Below are positions 25,532 to 34,116 of a DNA stretch of 64,000 bases, one piece after another. The position numbers and the translations under genes were made by a program. Numbering within the stretch: position 1 is the first letter of the stretch; every line of letters begins with the position of its first letter. Below the pieces are notes generated by a model. The model ran no database searches. It saw only the letters and a program-made list of their open reading frames with translations, and was not told where the DNA came from. Source of the DNA: an uncultured Sulfitobacter sp. (GTDB lineage: Bacteria > Pseudomonadota > Alphaproteobacteria > Rhodobacterales > Rhodobacteraceae); the NCBI GenBank assembly GCA_947502265.1, contig CANMZB010000001.1, positions 248,001 to 312,000 of the forward strand, in the 5' to 3' direction.

Positions 25532-26695
25532 ATGTTCAACGCCACCATGCAGTTTGATCTGGGCGAAGACGTCAACGCCATCCGCGAGATGGTTCACCGC
25601 TGGGCGCAAGAGCGGGTGAAGCCGATGGCGCAGAGCATTGATCAGGATAACCTTTTTCCACCAGTGCTTTGGCAGGAAATGGGCGCGCTGGGCCTTTTGG
25701 GAATGACCGTCGGGGAAGAGTGGGGCGGCACCGGCATGGGCTATCTGGCGCATACGATTGCGGTTGAAGAGATCGCGCGTGCATCGGCCTCTGTCTCTTT
25801 GTCCTACGGGGCGCATTCCAATTTGTGCGTGAACCAGATTCGCCTGAACGGCACCGATGCGCAGCGCGCGAAATATCTGCCCAAGCTGTGCTCGGGCGAG
25901 CATGTTGGCGCGTTGGCGATGTCGGAAACGTCCGCCGGGTCGGATGTGGTTGCGATGAAGCTGTCTGCGGAAAAGCGCAACGACCATTACCGCCTATCCG
26001 GCAACAAATACTGGATCACCAACGGCTGCGATGCCGACACGCTGGTGGTTTATGCCAAGACCGATCCGGATGCCGGATCGAAGGGGATCACAGCCTTTCT
26101 GATTGAAAAATCCATGACCGGTTTCACCACCTCGGCCCACTTTGACAAGCTGGGGATGCGTGGATCGAACACGGCCGAGCTGATCTTTGACGATTGCGAG
26201 GTGCCGTTCGAGAATGTGCTGGGCGAAGAGGGGCGCGGCGTGCGCGTTTTGATGTCAGGGCTTGATTATGAACGGGTTGTGCTGGCCGGTATCGGCCTTG
26301 GCCTCATGGCTGCCTGTCTGGACGAAATCATGCCCTATATGGTCGAGCGTAAACAGTTCGGACAACCGGTTGGGTCGTTCCAGCTGATGCAGGGGAAGAT
26401 GGCGGATATGTACACCGCGATGAATTCCGCGCGCGCCTATGTGTACGAGGTCGCCAAGGCCTGTGATCGCGGCGATGTGACCCGTGCCGATGCGGCGGCG
26501 TGCTGTCTTTATGCGTCCGAGCAGGCGATGGTGCAGGCGCATCAGGCGGTTCAGGCGATGGGCGGGGCCGGTTATCTTTCCGACAATCCGGTGGGCCGTA
26601 TTTTCCGTGATGCCAAGCTGATGGAGATCGGGGCAGGCACATCCGAAATCCGCCGTATGCTGGTGGGTCGCGAGATGATGGAGTCGATGGCATGA
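25532..26695 (+). CDS. ivd: Isovaleryl-CoA dehydrogenase
   Basis: This acyl-CoA dehydrogenase of 387 residues oxidises isovaleryl-CoA to 3-methylcrotonyl-CoA, the third step of leucine breakdown, and passes electrons to ETF. It shows the acyl-CoA dehydrogenase signatures [13 protein letters not shown] near residue 130 and the C-terminal [20 protein letters not shown] near residue 346. The catalytic glutamate is in [11 protein letters not shown] near residue 246, the position used by isovaleryl-CoA dehydrogenases (in most other family members the base lies nearer the C-terminus). GGGAGGTTCC precedes the ATG. It heads the catabolic operon and its stop overlaps the next start in ATGATG. Confidence 0.94.
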   Translation: MFNATMQFDLGEDVNAIREMVHRWAQERVKPMAQSIDQDNLFPPVLWQEMGALGLLGMTVGEEWGGTGMGYLAHTIAVEEIARASASVSLSYGAHSNLCVNQIRLNGTDAQRAKYLPKLCSGEHVGALAMSETSAGSDVVAMKLSAEKRNDHYRLSGNKYWITNGCDADTLVVYAKTDPDAGSKGITAFLIEKSMTGFTTSAHFDKLGMRGSNTAELIFDDCEVPFENVLGEEGRGVRVLMSGLDYERVVLAGIGLGLMAACLDEIMPYMVERKQFGQPVGSFQLMQGKMADMYTAMNSARAYVYEVAKACDRGDVTRADAAACCLYASEQAMVQAHQAVQAMGGAGYLSDNPVGRIFRDAKLMEIGAGTSEIRRMLVGREMMESMA

Positions 26696-27180
26696 TGCGG
26701 CTTGCGCTGATCCTGGGGCTTGTTGCTCCGGCGCTCGGCGCGCAAAGCGTACCCTACAGTGACGCAGGGACCGTGCAATGTCTGTCGCAGGGCGGAAGTT
26801 ATGCCGCGCGACTTGCCTGCGCCGGAGTGTCTGCGCGGCTGTGCATGAATACCCCCGAAGGGAACAGCACCGTCGGCATGGGCGGTTGTCTGGGGGGCGA
26901 GTTGGCGTTTTGGGACGCGATGCTCAACAGCAACTACAAAACCGTGATGGCAGAGGCCAAGCGCATGGATGCGGGCCGGTTGCCTGCCAAGCAATCATTG
27001 CCCGGCTCGGCGGTGGCGCTGCGCGACATGCAGCGCGCATGGATCACGTTTCGCGATAAGGCCTGCGCGTTCGAAGGGACGCGGTGGGGTGGTGGCTCGG
27101 GGCAGGGTCCGGCCACGGTGGGATGTCTGATGCAGCAGACCGCGCGGCAGGCGCTCGATCTGCAAACCTTCGGGGACTGA
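26692..27180 (+). CDS. Exported LprI/DUF1311-like protein in the leucine operon
   Basis: This 162-residue protein has a signal peptide ([16 protein letters not shown], cut near residue 17) and six cysteines in the mature part. It resembles the DUF1311/LprI family: [17 protein letters not shown] near residue 28, [21 protein letters not shown] near residue 68, then [20 protein letters not shown] near residue 107 and [13 protein letters not shown] near residue 146. Some LprI relatives inhibit lysozyme; for this one the function is unknown. It overlaps the ivd stop by four bases and the next gene starts four bases after its own stop, so it is inside the operon although it is not an obvious catabolic enzyme. 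Confidence 0.75.
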   Translation: MMRLALILGLVAPALGAQSVPYSDAGTVQCLSQGGSYAARLACAGVSARLCMNTPEGNSTVGMGGCLGGELAFWDAMLNSNYKTVMAEAKRMDAGRLPAKQSLPGSAVALRDMQRAWITFRDKACAFEGTRWGGGSGQGPATVGCLMQQTARQALDLQTFGD

Positions 27181-27184
27181 CCGG

Positions 27185-28705
27185 ATGCCGCTGCCCGGTC
27201 TGACATCCGACGCACGCTGGGATATTCCGGTACGGCTTAACATGGCGCGCCAGTGCCTGAGCCAGCCTGCGCAAGCCTTGGCGATAATTGATCTGACGGG
27301 TGGTGTGCGGCGCGATGTCAGCTTTGCGGCGCTGGCTGAAATGGTTGACGGGCTGGCCCGTGCGCTGCGTGCGCAGGTTGCGCCGGGGGACCGTGTGGGT
27401 GTGTTGCTGAGCCAGAGCCCGTGGTGTCTGGCCTCGCATCTGGCGATCTGGCAAATCGGCGCGATTTCAGTGCCTTTGTTCAAATTGTTCAAGCAGGACG
27501 CGCTGGCGAGCAGGATCGGGGATGCGGGCGCGGGTATTGTGCTGACGGATGCCGAAGGCTCCGCGCTGCTGGGTGATCTGGCGCAGCCTTGGATTGCGCA
27601 GACATGCGGCGTTGCGGGCGGCCCCGTGCCGTTCGCGGATACCGGACCGGAAGACCCCGCCGTGCTGATCTATACCTCCGGCACAACCGGCAGCCCCAAA
27701 GGCGCGCTGCATGCCCACCGCGTTTTGACTGGCCATCTGCCCGGAGTGGTGACGAGCCACGATCATCTGGGCCAAAAGGGGGATTGCCTGTGGACGCCTG
27801 CGGATTGGGCGTGGATTGGCGGGCTGTTCGATGTGGCGTTGCCCGCACTTGCGTTGGGTGTGCCGGTGGTGGCGGCGCGGATGGCGAAATTCGATGTCGA
27901 AACCTGCGCAAGGATTATCACGCAAGGCAATGTACGCAATGTATTTTTTCCGCCAACCGCCCTGCGGATGCTCAAAGCGGCGGGGGCGGAAATATCGGGC
28001 CTGCGTTCGGTGGCGAGCGGGGGAGAGCCGCTGGGCGCGCAGATGCTGGATTGGGGGCGTCATGCGCTGGGCGTGACGATCAACGAATTTTACGGACAGA
28101 CAGAATGCAACATGGTCGCTTCAAGCTGCGGTGCGGATTTCGCCGCGCAGCCGGGTGCGATCGGCAAGCCCGTGCCGGGATTTGATCTGGCGGTGTTGGA
28201 CGAAAACGGCGTGCCGCACGAGGATGAGGGCGATATCGCCGTGCGGCGCGGTGCCGCGTCGATGATGCTGGAGTATTGGCAACGCCCCGAAGAGAGTGCC
28301 GCAAAGTTTCACGGCGACTGGATGCTGACGGGCGATCGCGGGCAGTGGGACGGCGATTTCCTGCGCTTTGTCGGACGCGAGGATGATGTGATCACATCGT
28401 CCGGCTATAGAATTGGTCCGGCAGAGATCGAGGATTGTTTGCTGACACACAAGGACGTGGCGACGGTCGGTGTGGTGGGCAAGCCTGATCCGCTCAGGAC
28501 CGAGATCGTGAAAGCCTATGTGGTGCTGAAAGACGGCGCACAACCCAACGCCGAAGCTTTGCAGGAGTGGGTTAAAGAGCGGCTTGCAAGCTATTCCTAT
28601 CCAAGAGAAATCGAGTTTCTTGATGCACTGCCGATGACTGTAACAGGCAAGGTGATCCGGCGCGAGTTGAAGGCGATGGCCCGCGCAGAGGGCGCGCGCC
28701 TATGA
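27185..28705 (+). CDS. AMP-forming acyl-CoA synthetase
   Basis: This 506-residue adenylate-forming enzyme activates a carboxylic acid to its CoA thioester. Motifs are LIYTSGTTGSPKGALHAHRV near residue 162 (P-loop), NEFYGQTECNMVASS near residue 301, the hinge region MLTGDRGQWDGDFLRFVGRE-like sequence near residue 380 and the catalytic lysine in MTVTGKVIRREL near residue 486. It resembles the acetyl/propionyl or medium-chain synthetase group. Within a leucine cluster it may activate acetoacetate, isovalerate or another branched acid, but sequence alone does not decide. Its stop overlaps the following micro-ORF in ATGA. Confidence 0.88.
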   Translation: MPLPGLTSDARWDIPVRLNMARQCLSQPAQALAIIDLTGGVRRDVSFAALAEMVDGLARALRAQVAPGDRVGVLLSQSPWCLASHLAIWQIGAISVPLFKLFKQDALASRIGDAGAGIVLTDAEGSALLGDLAQPWIAQTCGVAGGPVPFADTGPEDPAVLIYTSGTTGSPKGALHAHRVLTGHLPGVVTSHDHLGQKGDCLWTPADWAWIGGLFDVALPALALGVPVVAARMAKFDVETCARIITQGNVRNVFFPPTALRMLKAAGAEISGLRSVASGGEPLGAQMLDWGRHALGVTINEFYGQTECNMVASSCGADFAAQPGAIGKPVPGFDLAVLDENGVPHEDEGDIAVRRGAASMMLEYWQRPEESAAKFHGDWMLTGDRGQWDGDFLRFVGREDDVITSSGYRIGPAEIEDCLLTHKDVATVGVVGKPDPLRTEIVKAYVVLKDGAQPNAEALQEWVKERLASYSYPREIEFLDALPMTVTGKVIRRELKAMARAEGARL

Positions 28706-28824
28706 CGCTTGAAGACAATATCGCTCAAAACGCATGTGCCACGTGCAAAACACGCTTTCACGGAGCCGCCATCGCGGCGCGGATGCGGGCATTCTATCTG
28801 AAAACGGGTTGGATCGAGGAGTAG
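28702..28824 (+). CDS. 40-residue micro-ORF between acyl-CoA synthetase and mccB
   Basis: An open frame begins MTLEDNIAQNACATCKTRFH and ends FYLKTGWIEE. Its ATG overlaps the stop of the synthetase (ATGA), the commonest coupling arrangement in this region. Its last two sense codons, GAG GAG, double as the ribosome site of mccB four bases later. It has one CxxC pair (residues 12 and 15) and a basic amphipathic second half. I recognise no family. Its tight fit between two genes argues that it is translated, at least as a coupling device; a protein function is unproven. Confidence 0.5.
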   Translation: MTLEDNIAQNACATCKTRFHGAAIAARMRAFYLKTGWIEE

Positions 28825-28827
28825 ATC

Positions 28828-30432
28828 ATGAAGCTTACATCACAGGCATTGCCATCCTCGGAGGGTTTCAAGGCCAACCGCGCCGCCCATCTTGAGGCGC
28901 TTGCGCAGGTGCGCGACGTGGCGGATGCAGCGGCCCTTGGCGGCGGCGAGAAATCCCGCGACCGCCATGTGAGCCGGGGCAAGATGCTGCCGCGCGAGCG
29001 GGTGGCGAACCTGCTTGATCCCGGCGCGCCTTTCCTTGAGGTGGGCGCGGTCGCGGCGCACGGACTTTATGGCGGGGCAGCGCCCTGTGCGGGGGTGATC
29101 GCGGGCATTGGCCGTGTGCAGGGCCACGAGGTAATGGTGGTGTGCAACGATGCCACCGTAAAGGGCGGCACCTACTATCCGATGACCGTGAAAAAGCACC
29201 TGCGCGCCCAGGAGATCGCCGAGGAAAACAACCTGCCCTGCATCTATCTGGTGGATAGTGGCGGCGCGAACCTGCCCAACCAGGACGAGGTATTTCCCGA
29301 CCGCGACCACTTTGGCCGCATCTTCTACAATCAGGCGCGGATGAGCGCCAAGGGCATCCCGCAGATTGCGGTGGTGATGGGCTCGTGTACGGCGGGCGGG
29401 GCGTATGTGCCTGCGATGTCCGATGTGACGATCATCGTAAAAGAGCAAGGCACGATCTTTTTGGCCGGTCCGCCCTTGGTTAAGGCCGCGACAGGCGAGG
29501 TGGTGAGCGCCGAGGACCTGGGCGGCGGGGATGTACATACACGCCTGTCGGGTGTTGCGGATTATCTGGCCGAGGACGACGCGCACGCGCTTGAGCTTGC
29601 GCGCCGCGCGGTGGGGCATCTTAACCGTGCCAAACCAAGATCGGTGCAATGGGAAAGCGTGGAAGAGCCTGCCTATGACCCCGAAGAGATTTTGGGCGTG
29701 GTGCCGGGCGATCTGCGCACGCCCTACGACATCCGCGAGGTGATCGCGCGCACCGTTGACGGCAGCCGTTTCGATGAGTTCAAGCCGCGCTTTGGCGAGA
29801 CGCTGGTGACCGGTTTTGCCCACCTCAAAGGATGTCCTATCGGGATCATCGCCAACAACGGTGTGCTGTTTTCCGAGGCCGCACAAAAGGGCGCGCATTT
29901 TATCGAACTATGCTCGCAACGTGGCATCCCGTTGGTGTTTTTGCAGAACATCACTGGCTTTATGGTGGGCCGCAAATACGAAAACGAAGGCATCGCGCGC
30001 CACGGCGCCAAAATGGTGACGGCGGTGGCCTGTACCAATGTCCCCAAGGTGACGATGCTGGTCGGCGGATCGTTTGGCGCGGGCAATTACGGCATGGCAG
30101 GGCGCGCCTATAGCCCGCGTTTTCTGTGGAGCTGGCCCAACAGCCGCATTTCCGTGATGGGCGGACCGCAGGCGGCAGGCGTGCTTGCCACCGTCAAACG
30201 CGACGCGATCGAACGGCAGGGCGGCGCATGGTCTGCCGAAGAGGAAGCCGCGTTCAAACAGCCCACAATCGACATGTTCGAAGAGCAGTCGCATCCGCTG
30301 TATGCCTCGGCGCGGCTGTGGGACGATGGCATCATTGATCCGCGCAAAACCCGCGATGTGTTGTTTCTCAGCCTGTCTGCCGCGCTGAACACGCCTATCA
30401 AAGAGACACGCTTTGGCGTGTTCCGGATGTGA
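28828..30432 (+). CDS. mccB: Methylcrotonyl-CoA carboxylase beta (carboxyltransferase) subunit
   Basis: This is the carboxyltransferase half of 3-methylcrotonyl-CoA carboxylase, moving CO2 from carboxybiotin to the gamma carbon of 3-methylcrotonyl-CoA. The 534 residues show the crotonase-like acyl-CoA site [16 protein letters not shown] near residue 185 and the biotin-side motif [27 protein letters not shown] sequence near residue 374, then [19 protein letters not shown] near residue 413. The [13 protein letters not shown] pattern is that of methylcrotonyl-specific, not propionyl-specific, enzymes. The start ATG 28828 uses the GAGGAG at the end of the micro-ORF. Length and motifs are complete. 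Confidence 0.95.
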   Translation: MKLTSQALPSSEGFKANRAAHLEALAQVRDVADAAALGGGEKSRDRHVSRGKMLPRERVANLLDPGAPFLEVGAVAAHGLYGGAAPCAGVIAGIGRVQGHEVMVVCNDATVKGGTYYPMTVKKHLRAQEIAEENNLPCIYLVDSGGANLPNQDEVFPDRDHFGRIFYNQARMSAKGIPQIAVVMGSCTAGGAYVPAMSDVTIIVKEQGTIFLAGPPLVKAATGEVVSAEDLGGGDVHTRLSGVADYLAEDDAHALELARRAVGHLNRAKPRSVQWESVEEPAYDPEEILGVVPGDLRTPYDIREVIARTVDGSRFDEFKPRFGETLVTGFAHLKGCPIGIIANNGVLFSEAAQKGAHFIELCSQRGIPLVFLQNITGFMVGRKYENEGIARHGAKMVTAVACTNVPKVTMLVGGSFGAGNYGMAGRAYSPRFLWSWPNSRISVMGGPQAAGVLATVKRDAIERQGGAWSAEEEAAFKQPTIDMFEEQSHPLYASARLWDDGIIDPRKTRDVLFLSLSAALNTPIKETRFGVFRM

Positions 30433-30502
30433 TGGAGCGGATCGAGGGGGGCGAAAATTTTGCTGCTGTCAGTGCGGCAGGAGAGGTCGGATGAGTTTAG
30501 TT

Positions 30503-30515
30503 GGCCAAATGAAGC
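30503..30515 (+). repeat. GGCCAAATGAAGC repeat, third copy
   Basis: This is the same 13-mer as at 16654 and 16670, again preceded by GAGTTTA. It lies between mccB and mccA, 33 bases before the mccA start. It runs into a small hairpin (GGGGC, five-base loop, GCCCC at 30517-30531) directly ahead of the mccA ribosome site. Confidence 0.7.
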
Positions 30516-30548
30516 AGGGGCAAAGCGCCCCGAAAGAGAGGGTGTGCC

Positions 30549-32495
30549 ATGTTTGATACAATTCTGATTGCGAACAGGGGCGAGATCGCCTGCCGCGTGA
30601 TGGAAACGGCGCAGGCGATGGGCGTGCGTTGTGTCGCGGTCTATTCGGACGCGGATGCGGCGGCCAAGCATGTGGCGATGGCCGATCACGCGGTGCATAT
30701 TGGCGGCTCGGCCCCGGCGGACAGTTATTTGCGCGGGGATACGATTATACAGGCGGCGCTTGATACCGGCGCGCAGGCGATCCATCCGGGGTACGGGTTT
30801 CTCAGCGAGAACCCCGATTTTGTTGATGCGGTTGCGGCGGCGGGCCTTGTGTTTATTGGGCCGTCTGCGGATGCGATCCGCGCGATGGGCCTTAAGGATG
30901 CGGCCAAAGCGTTGATGATCGAAGCGGACGTGCCTGTTGTTCCAGGCTATCACGGGCGCGATCAGGATGATGCGCTGTTGGCGGCGCAAGCGGACAAAAT
31001 CGGCTATCCGGTGCTGATCAAGGCCGTTGCGGGCGGCGGCGGCAAGGGGATGCGGCAGGTCGATGCAGCGGCAGGGTTTGACGCAGCGCTGCAAAGCGCG
31101 CGCTCGGAGGCGAAGACCGCCTTTGGCAACACGGATGTGCTGGTCGAGAAGTTCGTGAGCCAGCCGCGCCACATCGAAGTGCAGGTCTTTGGCGATGGCA
31201 CCCGCGCAGTACATCTGTTCGAGCGGGACTGCTCGCTCCAGCGGCGCCACCAGAAGGTGATCGAGGAAGCGCCCGCGCCCGGCATGAGCAAAGACATGCG
31301 CGCGGCGATGGGGGCTGCGGCGGTCAAGGCGGCAGAGGCCATCGGGTATAAAGGCGCTGGCACGGTCGAGTTTATCGTGGACGGCTCTGGCGGACTGCGC
31401 GCTGACGGATTTTTCTTTATGGAGATGAACACGCGCTTGCAGGTCGAGCATCCGGTGACCGAAGCCATCACCGGCGTTGATCTGGTGGAATGGCAGCTGC
31501 GCGTGGCAGCGGGTGAGGATCTGCCGATGGCGCAGGAGGATCTGACCATCAACGGGCACGCTTTCGAGGCGCGGCTGTATGCGGAGGACGTGCCGAAGGG
31601 ATTTCTGCCCGCGACCGGTACGTTGACCCATCTGGCCTTTGATCCGGATGCGCGCGCCGACAGCGGTGTGCGCGCGGGCGACACGATCAGCCCGTTCTAT
31701 GATCCGATGATCGCCAAGGTGATCGTGCATGGCCCGACGCGCGATGTGGCGCTGGCGCGGTTGCGCCGCGCGCTGGCCCGTTGCGAGGTGGCCGGCACCG
31801 TGACCAACCTTGCCTTTCTGGGTGCGCTTGCGGCGCATGACGGGTTTCGCGCAGGCGATGTCGATACCGGGTTGATTGCGCGCGATATCGACGCGCTGAC
31901 GACACCGCCCGCGGTTCTGCCACGCCACATGGCGTTGGCAGGCATGGCGGCGCTGGACCTGTTGGAGGCGGGTGGGGAGACCGGATTTACACTGTGGACC
32001 CCCTTGTTGCGGCAGGTGGCGATGCGCCATGGCGAAGAGGAAATGACGCTGAAGGTCGCGGTTGACGGGCCGGACCGGCAGATGTGGCAGGTCGGTGATA
32101 CAGCCGTTGAAGCGTTGCGTGTGGGGGGGGCATGGCAGATCGACGGCCATGCCGCAGCCCCCGTGGCGGTGTCGGGTGACCGGATCACCGTCTTTGACAG
32201 TTACGGCATGGTGTTCGAGCAAATCGACCCCTTGCTGCGCGCGGCAGGAGCGCACGGTGATGGCAACCTGATCGAGGCCCCGATGCCCGGTCTTGTGCGC
32301 ACCATGACGGCGCAGGTGGGTCAACGGGTTGCCAAGGGTGACAGGCTGGCCGTGCTGGAAGCGATGAAAATGGAACATGCGCTGCTCGCGGCGCGTGACG
32401 GGGTGGTGGCCGAGGTGTTGGCCGTCGAAGGCGATCAGGTCGAGGCGGGAGCGGCGTTGGTGCGGCTTGAGGCGCAAGAAGAGGCGGTGGCATGA
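30549..32495 (+). CDS. mccA: Methylcrotonyl-CoA carboxylase alpha (biotin carboxylase/carrier) subunit
   Basis: This is the biotin-containing subunit, 648 residues. The biotin carboxylase domain opens FDTILIANRGEIACRV and carries the ATP-grasp glycine loop AVAGGGGKGMRQV near residue 160, RDCSLQRRHQKVIEEAPAP near residue 226 and EMNTRLQVEHPVTE near residue 290. A linker (about 450-570) leads to a C-terminal biotinyl domain with EAMKMEH near residue 608, where the lysine is biotinylated. The birA gene that would load it is at 55128. AGAGAGGGTGTGCC precedes the ATG. The 116-base gap after mccB holds a short repeat and hairpin. Confidence 0.95.
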   Translation: MFDTILIANRGEIACRVMETAQAMGVRCVAVYSDADAAAKHVAMADHAVHIGGSAPADSYLRGDTIIQAALDTGAQAIHPGYGFLSENPDFVDAVAAAGLVFIGPSADAIRAMGLKDAAKALMIEADVPVVPGYHGRDQDDALLAAQADKIGYPVLIKAVAGGGGKGMRQVDAAAGFDAALQSARSEAKTAFGNTDVLVEKFVSQPRHIEVQVFGDGTRAVHLFERDCSLQRRHQKVIEEAPAPGMSKDMRAAMGAAAVKAAEAIGYKGAGTVEFIVDGSGGLRADGFFFMEMNTRLQVEHPVTEAITGVDLVEWQLRVAAGEDLPMAQEDLTINGHAFEARLYAEDVPKGFLPATGTLTHLAFDPDARADSGVRAGDTISPFYDPMIAKVIVHGPTRDVALARLRRALARCEVAGTVTNLAFLGALAAHDGFRAGDVDTGLIARDIDALTTPPAVLPRHMALAGMAALDLLEAGGETGFTLWTPLLRQVAMRHGEEEMTLKVAVDGPDRQMWQVGDTAVEALRVGGAWQIDGHAAAPVAVSGDRITVFDSYGMVFEQIDPLLRAAGAHGDGNLIEAPMPGLVRTMTAQVGQRVAKGDRLAVLEAMKMEHALLAARDGVVAEVLAVEGDQVEAGAALVRLEAQEEAVA

Positions 32496-33148
32496 TCACC
32501 CTGCATCATGTGCCGCAATCGCGCTCCATGCGCAGCCTGTGGTTGCTGCACGAGTTGGGCATCCCGTTCGAGGTGAAAGCCTACCCGTTCGACAAAACGC
32601 TGCGATCACCGGAGTTTCTGGCGCGCAGCCCTGCGGGGCGGGTGCCGGCGCTGGAGATCGACGGGACGGCCTTGTTCGAGACAGGGGCGATCACGCAAGT
32701 GTTGTGCGAGCGATATTCCCCCCAAGGCCTTGGCCGTGAGGCGGGAGCGGCGGAGCGGGCGGCGTGGCTTGTCTGGGTGCATTTTGCCGAAACCATCAGC
32801 CAGCACGCGGCGGCGCTGACGCAGCAACATGTGGCGCTGCGCGAGGATCACATGCGCAGCCCGATCGTGATGAAGCTGGAGGCCGCGCGAATCGCCAAAT
32901 GTTACGCTGCCATCGACGCGCGGCTGGAAGAGCGTGAACATTTGCTTGATGGGGGGTTCTCGGCGGCGGATGTTTCGGTAGGGCAGGCGGTGTATATGGC
33001 GCGCCACTTTGCGGCGCTGGAAGACTTTCCGCGCGCGGCGGCGTGGTATGCGCGGATTACGGCGCGCCCTGCCTTTACGGCGTCCTTGCCCGCAGAAGGT
33101 GAAAAGCTTTTTCCCGAGCCGTTTTTCGCGCCCTGGGATGTTGCGTAG
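32492..33148 (+). CDS. Glutathione S-transferase family protein
   Basis: This 218-residue protein has an N-terminal thioredoxin-like domain with the active-site region HHVPQSRSMRSLWLLHELG (residues 4-22), the cis-proline strand GRVPALEIDG near residue 50 and the glutathione-contact FETGAITQVLCERY near residue 63. A helical C-terminal domain carries DGGFSAADVSVGQAVY near residue 151, close to the usual N-capping box. The gene overlaps the mccA stop in ATGA. Why a GST sits in a leucine operon is unknown; detoxifying reactive enoyl-CoA products is a possibility only. A copy of the 36-base element follows its stop. Confidence 0.85.
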   Translation: MITLHHVPQSRSMRSLWLLHELGIPFEVKAYPFDKTLRSPEFLARSPAGRVPALEIDGTALFETGAITQVLCERYSPQGLGREAGAAERAAWLVWVHFAETISQHAAALTQQHVALREDHMRSPIVMKLEAARIAKCYAAIDARLEEREHLLDGGFSAADVSVGQAVYMARHFAALEDFPRAAAWYARITARPAFTASLPAEGEKLFPEPFFAPWDVA

Positions 33149-33156
33149 ACGGAGAA

Positions 33157-33192
33157 TGCGGGATTTGCGTATTTTTAGCACAAAAAAGCAGG
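33157..33192 (+). repeat. 36-base interspersed element, copy 2
   Basis: It starts eight bases after the GST stop codon, within the leucine operon, and differs from copy 1 at only one base (A for G after the TTTTT run). It could end or process the upstream message, since the next gene starts 48 bases further on. Confidence 0.8.
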
Positions 33193-33240
33193 CGGTTGGG
33201 TTAGGCTGAGCGTGAGAGCATCAACGGAAGGGCGCGACGG

Positions 33241-34095
33241 ATGAATAAGGGTAAATGCGAGATCTTCGAGGTAGGTCCAAGGGATGGCTTGCAAAACGAG
33301 GCGCGCGACATTCCGGTGGCCGAGAAAATCGCGCTGGTGGACAAGCTGACGGCGGCGGGGTTTTCGCGGATCGAATGTGCAAGTTTCGTCTCGCCCAAAT
33401 GGGTGCCGCAGATGGCAAGTTCTGCGAAGGTACTGGCGGGGATCACGCGTGGCGAGGGGGTGCGCTATGGCGCGCTGACGCCGAATATGCGCGGTTACGA
33501 GGATGCGCTGGCGGCGAAGGCGGACGAGGTTGCGGTGTTTGCCTCGGCCTCCGAAGGGTTCTCGCGCAAAAACATCAACGCCACCATCGAAGAAAGCATT
33601 GCGTGGTTTGCGCCAATCCTTGAAGAGGCGCGCCACATTGATTTGCCGGTGCGCGGCTATGTCTCGTGCGTGGTGCAATGCCCCTATGACGGACCTGTGT
33701 CGCCTGCGCAGGTGGCCGAAGTGGCGGACCGCTTGTTCTCGATGGGGTGTTACGAGGTGTCGTTGGGCGATACCATCGGGGCGGGGACGCCCGATAGCAT
33801 CGCGCGGATGCTGTTGGCTGTGCGTGATGTCGTGCCGGTGGGGCGTCTTGCGGGGCATTTCCATGATACCAACGGGCGCGCTTTGGATAATATCGACGCC
33901 TCGCTTGCCCTTGGTGTGCGGGTGTTTGATGCGGCTGTGGGGGGCTTGGGCGGTTGTCCTTTTGCACCCGGAGCGGCAGGTAATGTGGCAACCGAAGCCG
34001 TGGCGGCGCATCTGGCCGAACTCGGGTATGAGACGGGGCTGGATCGGGATGTGATTGCCGAAGCTGCGGCGATGGCGCTGGCGATGCGCGGCTGA
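33241..34095 (+). CDS. mvaB: Hydroxymethylglutaryl-CoA lyase
   Basis: This HMGL-like TIM-barrel lyase of 284 residues splits 3-hydroxy-3-methylglutaryl-CoA into acetyl-CoA and acetoacetate, the last step of leucine degradation. The N-terminus EIFEVGPRDGLQNEARDIPV contains the metal/substrate motif, and GHFHDTNGRALDN near residue 205 supplies metal-binding histidines. GLGGCPFAPGAAGNVATEA near residue 239 is the signature loop with the catalytic cysteine. AAGGG lies about eight bases before the ATG. It is in operon order after mccA and the GST and before the hydratase, so the whole pathway from isovaleryl-CoA is present. Confidence 0.94.
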   Translation: MNKGKCEIFEVGPRDGLQNEARDIPVAEKIALVDKLTAAGFSRIECASFVSPKWVPQMASSAKVLAGITRGEGVRYGALTPNMRGYEDALAAKADEVAVFASASEGFSRKNINATIEESIAWFAPILEEARHIDLPVRGYVSCVVQCPYDGPVSPAQVAEVADRLFSMGCYEVSLGDTIGAGTPDSIARMLLAVRDVVPVGRLAGHFHDTNGRALDNIDASLALGVRVFDAAVGGLGGCPFAPGAAGNVATEAVAAHLAELGYETGLDRDVIAEAAAMALAMRG

Positions 34096-34116
34096 GGAAG
34101 CTCAAAGGAAGACACT

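Noticed and set aside
30108..32477. 789-codon open frame on the minus strand across mccB and mccA
   Set aside because: It covers clear carboxylase genes on the other strand and its product is Arg/His/Gln-rich, typical of antisense shadows.
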